Below, one piece after another: positions 26,214-34,192 of a DNA stretch of 64,000 nt. A program made the position numbers and the translations under genes. The stretch's first letter is position 1; every line of letters begins with the position of its first letter. This DNA comes from UBA5793 sp040255465 (GTDB lineage Bacteria; Planctomycetota; Phycisphaerae; Phycisphaerales; UBA5793): the NCBI GenBank assembly GCA_040255465.1, contig JBDZVA010000002.1, forward strand, positions 248,001 through 312,000, read 5' to 3'. Below the pieces are notes generated by a model that ran no database searches, was not told where the DNA came from, and was given only the letters and a program-made list of their open reading frames with translations.

Positions 26214-27539
26214 ATGGGCGTTCTAATCAACAACCGCACATGCTGCCTCTTGGCCGTGATCGGATCCTCCGCATGGGTCTCGCCCCTGCTTGCCCAGCGC
26301 TACCGCCTTATCGAAGTTGGCACGCTTCCGGAGCACGGCAACTCCTTTCCCTTCGCGATTAACGACCGAGGACAGGTGCTCGCGTATTCGATTGGTCCCG
26401 CAAGGACGACGGCCTTTATCTGGACGGATGGCGAAGTACGCGTACTGCCATTCCTGAGTCCGCAGGAGCCCGGCGCGATCCCCAGTGATCTGAACAGCAA
26501 CGGCGATGCCGTCGGCTGGTCGGCCACTTCTTTCAACGGGCATGCCGTCCTCTGGCCGGCCGAGGGCGGGGTCATTGACCTCGATCCGCCCGGCGCCAAC
26601 GACAGTTTCGCCAACGCCCTCAATGACGATCGCCTCGTCGTCGGCTTCGCCCGCAACTGGCGCACGTTCCTCTGGCAAGACGGAAAGTGGACCACCTTCG
26701 TGGACATCGGCTGGCGCTCGATGAACAACGCCGGCCAGATAGTCGGCGACGCCGGACTCGACGCATTTTTCTGGGACGGCGTTGAGGCGCACCAGTTGCC
26801 CGGATTGCGCCCCGGTCAGTCAGTCTCGGCCAACGACATCAGCGAGTCGGGCCTGATCGCGGGCGCCGCCAGTCTCACTCCTGACCTGGCAATGCCGGTC
26901 ATCTGGGTGGACCGTCAACTCGTAGTACTCGGTCTGCTCGCCTCGAGTCTGGGCGGGGTAGCGCACGGCATCAATGACACGGGAGAGATCATTGGGTTTG
27001 CATCCGTTCCCGATGGGTTTTCCCGCCAGAGAGTGGGATTCGTGTGGCGCAACCACGTGATGCACAATCTGAATGACCTGCTGCTTGACGGGGCGAGCGA
27101 TGAGTGGCTCGTCACATGGGGCATCGACATCAATAGTTCCGGGCAACTGACAAGTGAGGCGTATGCCCGCTCGCGAGATCTCCGGCTCGCCGTCCGCCTT
27201 GACCCCGTTGATGAGGGTCTGACGGTGTGGTCGTTCGCGCCGAACCAGCCGGGGGCGATCAACACACTGGAAGTAATTCACGCCACGCCCGGCGCCCGCG
27301 TCGTCTTCGTCGCCGGCACAGCGCGCGGCGAGGCGCGGGCTGTGCCGCAGTGCCCCGGCGCGAGGATCGAACTCGTCAACCCGCAGGTCATCGGCGCGGC
27401 CCTCGCCGACGCCGACGGCCGCGCGACGCTCGACCGCTTCATCCCCGTCGGCCTCGCCGGCAAGCGCTTCGTCGTCCAGGCGATCGACTGGAGCACGTGC
27501 CAAAGCAGCCCGCCGGGATTCATCCAGATTCAGCCGTAG
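26214..27539 (+). CDS. Secreted HAF-repeat protein with shared C-terminal domain
   Basis: Signal peptide at residues 1-28 (ending PLLAQ). HAF-type repeats follow to about residue 330: INDRGQVLAYS, LNSNGDAVGWS, MNNAGQIVGDAG, INDTGEIIGFA. Such repeats fold as beta-propeller blades in extracellular proteins. From residue ~335 comes the ~105-residue domain shared with three other secreted proteins here (TPGARVVFVAGT, VPQCPG, STCQSS). Function unknown; extracellular location inferred. The start has a weak ribosome site (CAGG). Confidence 0.82.
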   Translation: MGVLINNRTCCLLAVIGSSAWVSPLLAQRYRLIEVGTLPEHGNSFPFAINDRGQVLAYSIGPARTTAFIWTDGEVRVLPFLSPQEPGAIPSDLNSNGDAVGWSATSFNGHAVLWPAEGGVIDLDPPGANDSFANALNDDRLVVGFARNWRTFLWQDGKWTTFVDIGWRSMNNAGQIVGDAGLDAFFWDGVEAHQLPGLRPGQSVSANDISESGLIAGAASLTPDLAMPVIWVDRQLVVLGLLASSLGGVAHGINDTGEIIGFASVPDGFSRQRVGFVWRNHVMHNLNDLLLDGASDEWLVTWGIDINSSGQLTSEAYARSRDLRLAVRLDPVDEGLTVWSFAPNQPGAINTLEVIHATPGARVVFVAGTARGEARAVPQCPGARIELVNPQVIGAALADADGRATLDRFIPVGLAGKRFVVQAIDWSTCQSSPPGFIQIQP

Positions 27540-27625
27540 GGCCCCTTTGCCCGTGGATATCTCGGGCGAAACGACAGATTTTTCACAATTCCCTGTTTTT
27601 CTAGGGGGAAACGGGTGGGGGGGAC

Positions 27626-27652
27626 TTGTTTCGACCCCGCGGAGCCTATAAA
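27626..27652 (+). promoter_or_regulatory. Candidate promoter for the HU gene
   Basis: TATAAA at 27647-27652 is a good -10 box in this GC-rich setting. TTGTTT at 27626-27631 could be the -35 box, with a short 15-base spacer. It lies about 85 bases before the HU start. Assigned by eye only. Confidence 0.35.
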
Positions 27653-27665
27653 AACCGCCATGAAA

Positions 27666-27694
27666 GCCACGGGTGGCTGGTTCGCTGTGAACCA
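27666..27694 (+). promoter_or_regulatory. Two adjacent hairpins in the HU leader
   Basis: GCCAC/GTGGC (27666-27677, 2-base loop) is followed directly by TGGTTC/GAACCA (27678-27694, 5-base loop). Both lie in the presumed 5' untranslated region of the HU gene. They may stabilise the mRNA or regulate translation; no known riboswitch is recognised. Confidence 0.35.
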
Positions 27695-27735
27695 CCAGAC
27701 TGGCTCCGACACTCTCGTTTATGGAGAAACAAGAA

Positions 27736-28104
27736 GTGGCCAAGACTACCAGGAAGACCGCGAAAACCGCGAAGGCACCGTCGTTCAAGTTCACCAAGGC
27801 TGAGAAGCCCCGCACGAAGGGTGACATCTACACCAACCTCGCGACCAATACCGGCCTGAGCCGCAAGCAGGTTGCCGGCGTGTTCGATGCGCTCAACGCG
27901 ATGGTCGGCAACGACCTCAAGAAGAACGGCCCGCAGATCTTCACCCTGCCCGGAATGGCGAAGATCACCGTTCAGCGCAAGCCCGCCACCAAGGCGCGCA
28001 AGGGCATCAACCCCTTCACCGGCGAAGAGACCGTCTTCAAGGCCAAGCCGGCGCGCAACGTCGTCAAGGTTCGCCCCCTCAAGGCGCTCAAGGACAAGGT
28101 CTGA
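27736..28104 (+). CDS. hup: HU-family nucleoid DNA-binding protein with Lys/Thr-rich N-terminal tail
   Basis: Histone-like protein that bends DNA. The C-terminal ~90 residues are HU: KGDIYTNLATNTGLSRKQV, then LPGMAKITVQRKPATKARKG (DNA-binding arm region), NPFTGEETVFKAKPARNVVK and KALKDKV. A ~25-residue basic tail (AKTTRKTAKTAKAPS) precedes it. The likely start is GTG 27736, nine bases after GGAG. The in-frame ATG at 27721 has no ribosome site. It is monocistronic, with its own candidate promoter and a strong terminator, consistent with an abundant protein. Confidence 0.92.
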   Translation: MAKTTRKTAKTAKAPSFKFTKAEKPRTKGDIYTNLATNTGLSRKQVAGVFDALNAMVGNDLKKNGPQIFTLPGMAKITVQRKPATKARKGINPFTGEETVFKAKPARNVVKVRPLKALKDKV

Positions 28105-28145
28105 TCGATTCAGATCGATTCAGATCGAATCACCTGATTGAACAC

Positions 28146-28187
28146 AGAGGCCCACGTTCGTTGAACGTGGGCCTCTTCCTTTTGTCA
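28146..28187 (+). terminator. Strong rho-independent terminator of HU gene
   Basis: A perfect 14-bp stem (28146-28159 with 28163-28176, arm AGAGGCCCACGTTC) has a 3-base loop and is followed by TCCTTTTGTC. It lies 42 bases after the HU stop. It may also block transcripts from the convergent fahA, though the T-run is on the plus strand. Confidence 0.85.
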
Positions 28188-28199
28188 CGTGAGCCCGGG

Positions 28200-29516
28200 T
28201 CAAACACCCAGCGCCGGTAGCACGGTGCCGCGCACTTGGCCAAAACCGATCCGAGGTACACCCTCGCGATGGCAGGCGCCCGTCATGATGACTGTGTCGC
28301 CGTCGGCGATGAACTTCCGTTGCTCTCCGGTCGGCAGCGTGAGCGGCTGCGTGCCCTTCCAGCAGATTTCGAGCATCGAACCTCGTGAGTCCGGCGTCGT
28401 CCCGCTGACTGTGCCCGACGCGTAGAGATCGCCAGGACGGACGTTGCAGCCCGTGATGGTCTGGTGCGCCAGTTGCTGGCACATGTTCCAGTACATCAGG
28501 CTGAAGTTGTTGCGCGTGATGGTCATTGGCGCAGCGCCCTGCTCGCGCATTTGCGCTGATTGCACTTGCACTTCGAGATTGAGATCGAAGTTCCAGTCCC
28601 AGGCGCCGTCGAGATACTTCTGAACCGGTGGATCGCCCTCGACGCGCGGCGTCCTGACCCGATACGGATCCAGTGCGTCAATCGGAACCACCCAGGGACT
28701 GATCGACGTGGCGAAGTTCTTGGCTGTGAAGGGTCCGAGCGGCACGTACTCCCAGCGCTGGATATCGCGCGCCGACCAGTCATTGACAAGCACCATGCCG
28801 AAGATGTGCTCGTGCGCGGTGTTGACGTTGATCGGCTGGCCGAGTGGATTGCCGGGCCCGGTGATGAAGCCGACTTCCAGTTCAAAATCGAGCAGGCGAC
28901 AAGGGCCGAAGGTGGGCATCGGGCCGTCTTCGGGGTTGGTCTGGCCGCAGGGTCGATGAACGTCGGTGCCGGAGACGACGACGGAACTCGCCCGGCCGTG
29001 ATAGCCAACTGGAATGTGCTTCCAGTTGGGGAGCAAGGCGTTGTTGGGATCGCGAAACATCGTGCCAACGTTGGTGGCGTGTTCCTTGGAGGAATAGAAG
29101 TCGGTGTAGTCGCCGATCTCGACAGGCAGATGCATGACGGCCTCGTCCATGGGAACGAGGCAGCGCTGCCGCAGATCGGCATGATCGCGCAGTTCGCCAC
29201 TGGTCTCGCGCAGCCATCGGCTGATGCGGTTGCGCGTCAGCGTCCACGACTTGCGGCCGCGGGCGAGGAACGCATTGAGCGTGGGCTGGGCAAACAGCGC
29301 CGGGCCGAGGTCTGCCAGATCAGGGCAGAGTTCAGGCCAGGCAACTGCAAGGTCGAGCACGTGCCGACCAATCGCAACCCCGACGCGCCGATGCCCGTGG
29401 GATTCGCCCCGGTGGGTGAAGATGCCCAGCGGCAGGTTCTGGATGGGAAAATCGCAAGTTGGGTCGTTGGCGTCTTCAAGCCAGCAACGCAGGTTTGGAT
29501 CGTTGGTCTCAATCAT
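28200..29516 (-). CDS. fahA: Fumarylacetoacetase
   Basis: Final step of tyrosine/homogentisate degradation, hydrolysing fumarylacetoacetate to fumarate and acetoacetate. Active-site blocks: DYTDFYSSKEHATNVG (residues 136-151, metal Asp and catalytic His), LDFELEVGF (metal Glu residues), VNDWSARDIQRWEYVPLGPF and GTVSGTTPDSRGSMLE. Length of 438 is normal for the full two-domain enzyme. It lies 46 bases downstream of a conserved gene transcribed the same way. Homogentisate dioxygenase, the enzyme two steps earlier, lies 25 kb away at 53.9 kb. Confidence 0.96.
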   Translation of the reverse strand: MIETNDPNLRCWLEDANDPTCDFPIQNLPLGIFTHRGESHGHRRVGVAIGRHVLDLAVAWPELCPDLADLGPALFAQPTLNAFLARGRKSWTLTRNRISRWLRETSGELRDHADLRQRCLVPMDEAVMHLPVEIGDYTDFYSSKEHATNVGTMFRDPNNALLPNWKHIPVGYHGRASSVVVSGTDVHRPCGQTNPEDGPMPTFGPCRLLDFELEVGFITGPGNPLGQPINVNTAHEHIFGMVLVNDWSARDIQRWEYVPLGPFTAKNFATSISPWVVPIDALDPYRVRTPRVEGDPPVQKYLDGAWDWNFDLNLEVQVQSAQMREQGAAPMTITRNNFSLMYWNMCQQLAHQTITGCNVRPGDLYASGTVSGTTPDSRGSMLEICWKGTQPLTLPTGEQRKFIADGDTVIMTGACHREGVPRIGFGQVRGTVLPALGV

Positions 29517-29562
29517 TCGGTTCTTTCAGTTTGTGGGTGCCTGCCGAGGCGCCATGTGGCGA

Positions 29563-30444
29563 TCATGCCGGCGCCGCAAGCGGAAGCAAGCCGATCGCAC
29601 TCAGATCGGCGACAGGCTCGGCAATGGAGCATGAGCCAAACGAGATCGCGAACCGTCTGCCGCGGTCCAGCGCCTGGGTGGTTAGTGTGTAGTCGAGAGC
29701 GCGGCACTGATCGCCGACGAAGGAGAAGGCATCAGCGCGCTCCGTGCGGATGATCGAAGCAATCGCCTCGGCGGAAAGGTTCCGCGCCACAGCCAGTGCT
29801 GCGGCCGTGAAGACATTGAAGAAGCCGTGCATGCGACACCCCACCGTTGCGTTCAGGTGGCGCACCGGATGATGGAGCCCGGCCGTGGCCTTGAACGGAA
29901 CCTGGGCGTCGCGGCACATCGCAATAAACCTGGCGACTTGATCGGGAGAAGGGAACAATTCGGGAGTAACCCCACCCGTCCGGATTTTGGCGCCATGCCC
30001 CGTTCCCGACAGGGCAGCGATCAGGCCCCGCAGATCTTCGTCGGCCGGCAGTTCGAAGTAGGCCGTGACACCTTCCTCAACCGTTTCAAGCACATCGAGG
30101 CACACTTCAAGGTTGGTTACAGAGCCGACTCTGATCTCCAGCGACGGTACGTCGAAGCGACTGCCGGTTTCGTCGAGAAAAGCCGTGATGGAATCAAGAT
30201 CGCGCTCCAGTGGGTCGCCCGCGAGCACCGAGAGTCGCCAGGTGTCGCTCGCAATCGATTCGGATTCACGGGCAAGTTCGCCCAGGCGGCCGACGGGGCA
30301 CACGAAACGGCCGACCATCCACGCGTTTTCAGAGGTCCTGGAGTGCTGGTACTCGACGCAGGCGCCGCGCATCGACAGCGCCGCGGGTGGAAAGAGCCCT
30401 GCATAATCGATCAGTTCCGTCATGAATGTCTGAAACGCGGACAT
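29563..30444 (-). CDS. Conserved protein of unknown function upstream of fahA
   Basis: 293 residues, no signal or membrane segment. Sequence features: DYAGLFPPAALSMRGA near the N-terminus, FELPADEDLRGLI, GAKIRTGGVTPELFPSPDQV (about residues 155-174) and VPFKATAGLHHPVRHLN (about 187-203). The alternating strand-helix pattern and the 'K-R-GG' and 'KATAG-HHP' segments suggest a TIM-barrel-like fold. The 46-base gap to fahA suggests co-transcription and a link to tyrosine breakdown. The intervening isomerase (maleylacetoacetate isomerase) is not in the window, but assigning that role here would be speculation. Confidence 0.7.
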   Translation of the reverse strand: MSAFQTFMTELIDYAGLFPPAALSMRGACVEYQHSRTSENAWMVGRFVCPVGRLGELARESESIASDTWRLSVLAGDPLERDLDSITAFLDETGSRFDVPSLEIRVGSVTNLEVCLDVLETVEEGVTAYFELPADEDLRGLIAALSGTGHGAKIRTGGVTPELFPSPDQVARFIAMCRDAQVPFKATAGLHHPVRHLNATVGCRMHGFFNVFTAAALAVARNLSAEAIASIIRTERADAFSFVGDQCRALDYTLTTQALDRGRRFAISFGSCSIAEPVADLSAIGLLPLAAPA

Positions 30445-30629
30445 GCCCCCAACGGTACACTCTCATGTTCGAGTCGTCGAACGGCTACCATCAAATTCGC
30501 GGTTGTCCAGAGGCGGGCCGGCGTCGCAATGCGGCCACTGCGAATCCCAATCAGTCTTCGGGGTTCCGGTTCGGCTGGTTGACGTGAGACGCAAGCGGCC
30601 GAATCAGTGTCTTGACGGAGAGTCCACTC

Positions 30630-32093
30630 GTGCGCATTTTCATCATCGTCGTGGTGACGGTTGCGGTTCTCGCAGGCTTGGGGGCGTTGCTCGGCCCGGC
30701 GGCGGTCCAGCAGATTCGTCAACGCATGCCTCAGCCCGAAGGTACCGTGGTTCGGCTGATGAACCCCGTGCGAGGCACCCTCGTCGAGACGATCAAGGCC
30801 CCCGGAGAAATCGAGCCCAAAACCAAGGTTGAGATCAGCGCCCGTCTTTCGGCCCGCATCACCGCCCTGCCTTTCGAAGAGGGCGACGTTGTGACCAAAG
30901 GCGACCCCAACGCCAATCCGCCGATCCCAGCCTCCATCCTCGTCAAGTTGGATTCGACCGATCGCGAGGCCAACCTCCGGGCCGCGGAGGCTCGACGGGC
31001 CGCCGACGCCGCGAGCCTCGAGGTTCAGAAAGCGCGCCTGGCAGGCACCCGGGCTGCGATCGAGGGCACGCGAGCGTCGCTCGCTCAGGCGCAACTCGAG
31101 CTGCAGCGCAACTCCGACCTGCTGGCCACGCATGATGTTGCCCAATCCGTCGTCGATCTGGCCAAGTCCACGGTCGATCAGCTCAAGGCCAACATCGCGG
31201 CCCAGGAGCAGTCGGTCATCGCCGATGAACTCAATCTCAAAGTCATGGAGTTCAACCTCCTTGCCTCCGACGCCATGATCGAACAGGCACGCGACGAACT
31301 CAGCTACACCACCATCGCCTCGCCCATCAGCGGCACCGTCACGCGGCTGAATGCGGAAGTCGGCGAACTCGTCGTTACCGGTACGATGAATAACGCGGGC
31401 ACCGTCATCATCGAAGTTGCCGATCTCTCCGTGATGCTGCTCAACGCCCAGGTCGATGAAGCCTCGGTCGGTGGCGTGAAAGTTGGACAACGCGCCAAGG
31501 TGCGCATCAACGCTTATCCGGGACAGGAGTTTTCCGGGACCGTCCAGGCTGTCGCGCTGACGAATGATCGTGCGACGGACGGCTCCAAGTACTACAAGAC
31601 CGAGATTCTCCTCGACACGCACGGCGCCCAGATCTACTCAGGTCTGACCGCCGATGTCGAGATTGAAACGCACCGCCACGAGGATGTCATCAGGATTCCC
31701 AGCCAGGCCGTGCTCGCCCGACCCATTGACGATCTGCCGCTGAGCATCCGGGAGGGTAATCCTGATGTTGACATGACCAAGAGCATTGCCACTGTCGTCT
31801 ACCGGTTCGTCGACGGCAAGACGGTGGTCACGCCCGTGACGATTGGCGCGAGCGACGCCTCGGATACCGTGATCCTCTCCGGTTTGAGTGAAGAGGATCA
31901 GGTCATTGTCGGGCCGTATCGCGTTTTCGAGAGCCTCAAGCACGATCAGGCGGTCAAGGATGAGCGCGTGGTCGAGGCGGAAAAGCTCGCCAAAAAGCGA
32001 AAAGAAGAGAAGGCCAAGGAAGACGCCAAGGAGAAGTCAGACCAGCCGTCCGGCGACGCGCCAGCTGAGTCGTCATCGGAGGGCGGGGTCTGA
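30630..32093 (+). CDS. macA: Efflux periplasmic adaptor (MacA/HlyD family membrane-fusion protein)
   Basis: Inner-membrane-anchored adaptor that links an ABC pump to an outer-membrane channel. N-terminal helix at residues 3-22, lipoyl/barrel-sandwich halves (EIEPKTKVEISARLSARI and YTTIASPISGTVTRL), a long coiled-coil hairpin between them, then beta-barrel (VGQRAKVRINAYPGQEFSG) and membrane-proximal regions. The C-terminus is a Lys/Glu-rich charged tail (KKRKEEKAKEDAKEK). The likely start is GTG 30630, nine bases after GGAG; TTG 30612 is in frame. First gene of a four-gene efflux operon. Confidence 0.92.
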   Translation: MRIFIIVVVTVAVLAGLGALLGPAAVQQIRQRMPQPEGTVVRLMNPVRGTLVETIKAPGEIEPKTKVEISARLSARITALPFEEGDVVTKGDPNANPPIPASILVKLDSTDREANLRAAEARRAADAASLEVQKARLAGTRAAIEGTRASLAQAQLELQRNSDLLATHDVAQSVVDLAKSTVDQLKANIAAQEQSVIADELNLKVMEFNLLASDAMIEQARDELSYTTIASPISGTVTRLNAEVGELVVTGTMNNAGTVIIEVADLSVMLLNAQVDEASVGGVKVGQRAKVRINAYPGQEFSGTVQAVALTNDRATDGSKYYKTEILLDTHGAQIYSGLTADVEIETHRHEDVIRIPSQAVLARPIDDLPLSIREGNPDVDMTKSIATVVYRFVDGKTVVTPVTIGASDASDTVILSGLSEEDQVIVGPYRVFESLKHDQAVKDERVVEAEKLAKKRKEEKAKEDAKEKSDQPSGDAPAESSSEGGV

Positions 32094-32105
32094 TCCCGGT
32101 AGTCC

Positions 32106-32939
32106 ATGATCATCCGCCTGCGAAACGTGACGAAGATCTACAAGATGGGCACCGAGCGCATCAACGCGATGGCCGGCGTCGATCTCGAAGTGAACGCCAA
32201 TGAATGGGTCGCCATCATGGGGCCGTCGGGCTCGGGCAAGAGCACCATGATGAACATTCTGGGTTGTCTCGATCGTCCAACCAGTGGCACGTACGAACTG
32301 GACGGCAAGATGGTCAGCCGCATGGGCGCCTCGGCCCTCGCCCGGGTGCGCAACGATCGCATCGGATTCGTCTTTCAGTCTTTCGAACTGATGCCGCGAC
32401 TTACGGCTCTCAAGAACGTCGAACTGCCTCTCGTGTACGCGCAGACGGGCTGGTTCCAGCGGCGCAAACTCGCCAAGGCGGCGCTGGAGCGCGTGGGGCT
32501 GGGCGATCGAATCACGCATCGCCCCAATCAGCTTTCCGGTGGGCAGAAGCAGCGCGTCGCGATTGCACGCGCTCTGGTGGGAGAACCCTCCATCCTGCTC
32601 GCCGATGAACCCACGGGAAACCTGGATAGTCGGACAACCACCGAGATCATCGAACTGTTCCGACAGCTGCATCGCGAGGGACAAACCATTATCATGGTCA
32701 CCCATGAAGAGGACGTGGCGCAGCACGCTAAACGTATCGTGCGCATGCGCGATGGTCGCATCCACTCCGATCTTGCTGCTGACGAGGATGAAACGAACCG
32801 TGCGGCGGTACTCCTGCATCGATCGATGTCACGGACGAAGGATCCGGAAGACCTCGAACAGGACACCGAAGCTCAGGACGAGCCCAGCGCCGTCGTGACC
32901 CGATCCCCTCAACAGGACTCCGTGGAGGCGCGATCATGA
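32106..32939 (+). CDS. ABC transporter ATP-binding protein (MacB/LolD type)
   Basis: Nucleotide-binding subunit of the efflux pump. Walker A GPSGSGKST (39-47), Q-loop VFQSFELMPRLTALKNVELPL, signature LSGGQKQR, Walker B ILLADEPTGNLD and switch His in MVTHEED are all intact. After residue ~225 comes an acidic, disordered extension of about 50 residues that typical LolD/MacB ATPases lack. It starts 12 bases after the adaptor and overlaps the permease by ATGA (32936-32939). Confidence 0.95.
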   Translation: MIIRLRNVTKIYKMGTERINAMAGVDLEVNANEWVAIMGPSGSGKSTMMNILGCLDRPTSGTYELDGKMVSRMGASALARVRNDRIGFVFQSFELMPRLTALKNVELPLVYAQTGWFQRRKLAKAALERVGLGDRITHRPNQLSGGQKQRVAIARALVGEPSILLADEPTGNLDSRTTTEIIELFRQLHREGQTIIMVTHEEDVAQHAKRIVRMRDGRIHSDLAADEDETNRAAVLLHRSMSRTKDPEDLEQDTEAQDEPSAVVTRSPQQDSVEARS

Positions 32940-34192
32940 CATTCCTGCTCTGGCCATTTGCGCTGGTTCGGCTGGTGTTCCAGAGCATTGCCCTGGCAAC
33001 CGGGCAGATCTGGGCCAACAAACTGCGATCGATTCTTACGACGCTGGGCATCATCATCGGTGTCGGCGCCGTCACGGCCGTGATTGCCGCCCTCACCGGC
33101 CTCAAGACCTTTGTCCTTGACGAGTTTCAGACGTTCGGCACCAACAAAGTGTTCATGGGGCCGCACTGGCCCGACTCCGGACGCTTCGCCAACGCATCCT
33201 GGCGCGTCATTCGCTTCCAGCCCGAGCACTTTGACGGCTGGGAGACGGAGTGCGCCAGCGTCGCCGCGTTGACGCGCATTCGGGAGATGGCCGGAACCGT
33301 GAGGTACGGCGAAAAGATGATCGACGGGGCCCAAATCACCGGGATCGAACCCGACTGGCACAAAATCGAGAATCGATTCGTGACGCTCGGGCGGCCATTT
33401 TCAGCAAGCGACCAGCGGAAGTGCGAACAGGTATGCATTATTTCCACCCAGCTCCGCGATGACCTGAAGCTCGATCGCGACTGCACCGGTCAGTCCATTC
33501 TCATCAACGACCGGCGGTTCACCGTCGTCGGGCTAATCGAGCCCAATCCGGAGTCGGCGATGGGCATGCGGGATTCGGCCGCAGAGGCGGAGATCTTTAT
33601 CCCTTTCGCGACCGCCTGGCGCATGAACGAAGGGTGGATGCAGGCGATGGCGGCCAGCAAATCGCCCGAAGTGTCGGAAGACGCGATCGCTGAATTGCGC
33701 GCCTTGCTGCGCCGCAACCGCCACCTGCTTCCGGACGATCCCGATACGTTTCGCATCATGGCGATGCAGCAGGTCATTGACTCGTTTAAGAAAATGTCGT
33801 TTGTGATCTCACTCATCGCTTTTGGCATCGTGGCCATCTCGCTGGTCGTCGGCGGGGTGGGCATCATGAACATCATGCTGGTGTCCGTATCAGAGCGCAC
33901 ACGCGAGATCGGATTGCGCAAGGCGGTCGGCGCCAGGCCGTCGGCGATCCTGCTGCAGTTCCTCGTCGAGGCGGTGATGCTTTGCTTCCTCGGCGGCGTC
34001 GTGGGGCTGGGGGCCGGAGAGGCGATCACGATCATCCTCGCCAAACTCGCGAATCTCGACAAAGCGTTCATCCCTCTCTGGGCCATGCTGCTTGCCTTCG
34101 GGTTTGCCGCGGCCGTCGGCGTTATCTTCGGAATGTTCCCGGCCATCAAGGCCGCCCGGCTCGACCCCATCGAGGCTCTTCGCCATGAATGA
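32936..34192 (+). CDS. macB: FtsX-like ABC permease (MacB type)
   Basis: Four transmembrane helices in the MacB pattern: one at ~40-62 (LGIIIGVGAVTAVIAALTGL), a periplasmic domain to ~275, and three at the C-terminus with the FtsX block (VVGGVGIMNIMLVSVSERTREIGLRKAVGA, ending FPAIKAARLDPIEALRHE). In E. coli MacB the ATPase is fused to this part; here it is a separate gene. Mechanotransmission type: substrate moves from periplasm through the TolC-like channel rather than across the inner membrane. It overlaps both neighbours. Confidence 0.94.
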   Translation: MTFLLWPFALVRLVFQSIALATGQIWANKLRSILTTLGIIIGVGAVTAVIAALTGLKTFVLDEFQTFGTNKVFMGPHWPDSGRFANASWRVIRFQPEHFDGWETECASVAALTRIREMAGTVRYGEKMIDGAQITGIEPDWHKIENRFVTLGRPFSASDQRKCEQVCIISTQLRDDLKLDRDCTGQSILINDRRFTVVGLIEPNPESAMGMRDSAAEAEIFIPFATAWRMNEGWMQAMAASKSPEVSEDAIAELRALLRRNRHLLPDDPDTFRIMAMQQVIDSFKKMSFVISLIAFGIVAISLVVGGVGIMNIMLVSVSERTREIGLRKAVGARPSAILLQFLVEAVMLCFLGGVVGLGAGEAITIILAKLANLDKAFIPLWAMLLAFGFAAAVGVIFGMFPAIKAARLDPIEALRHE

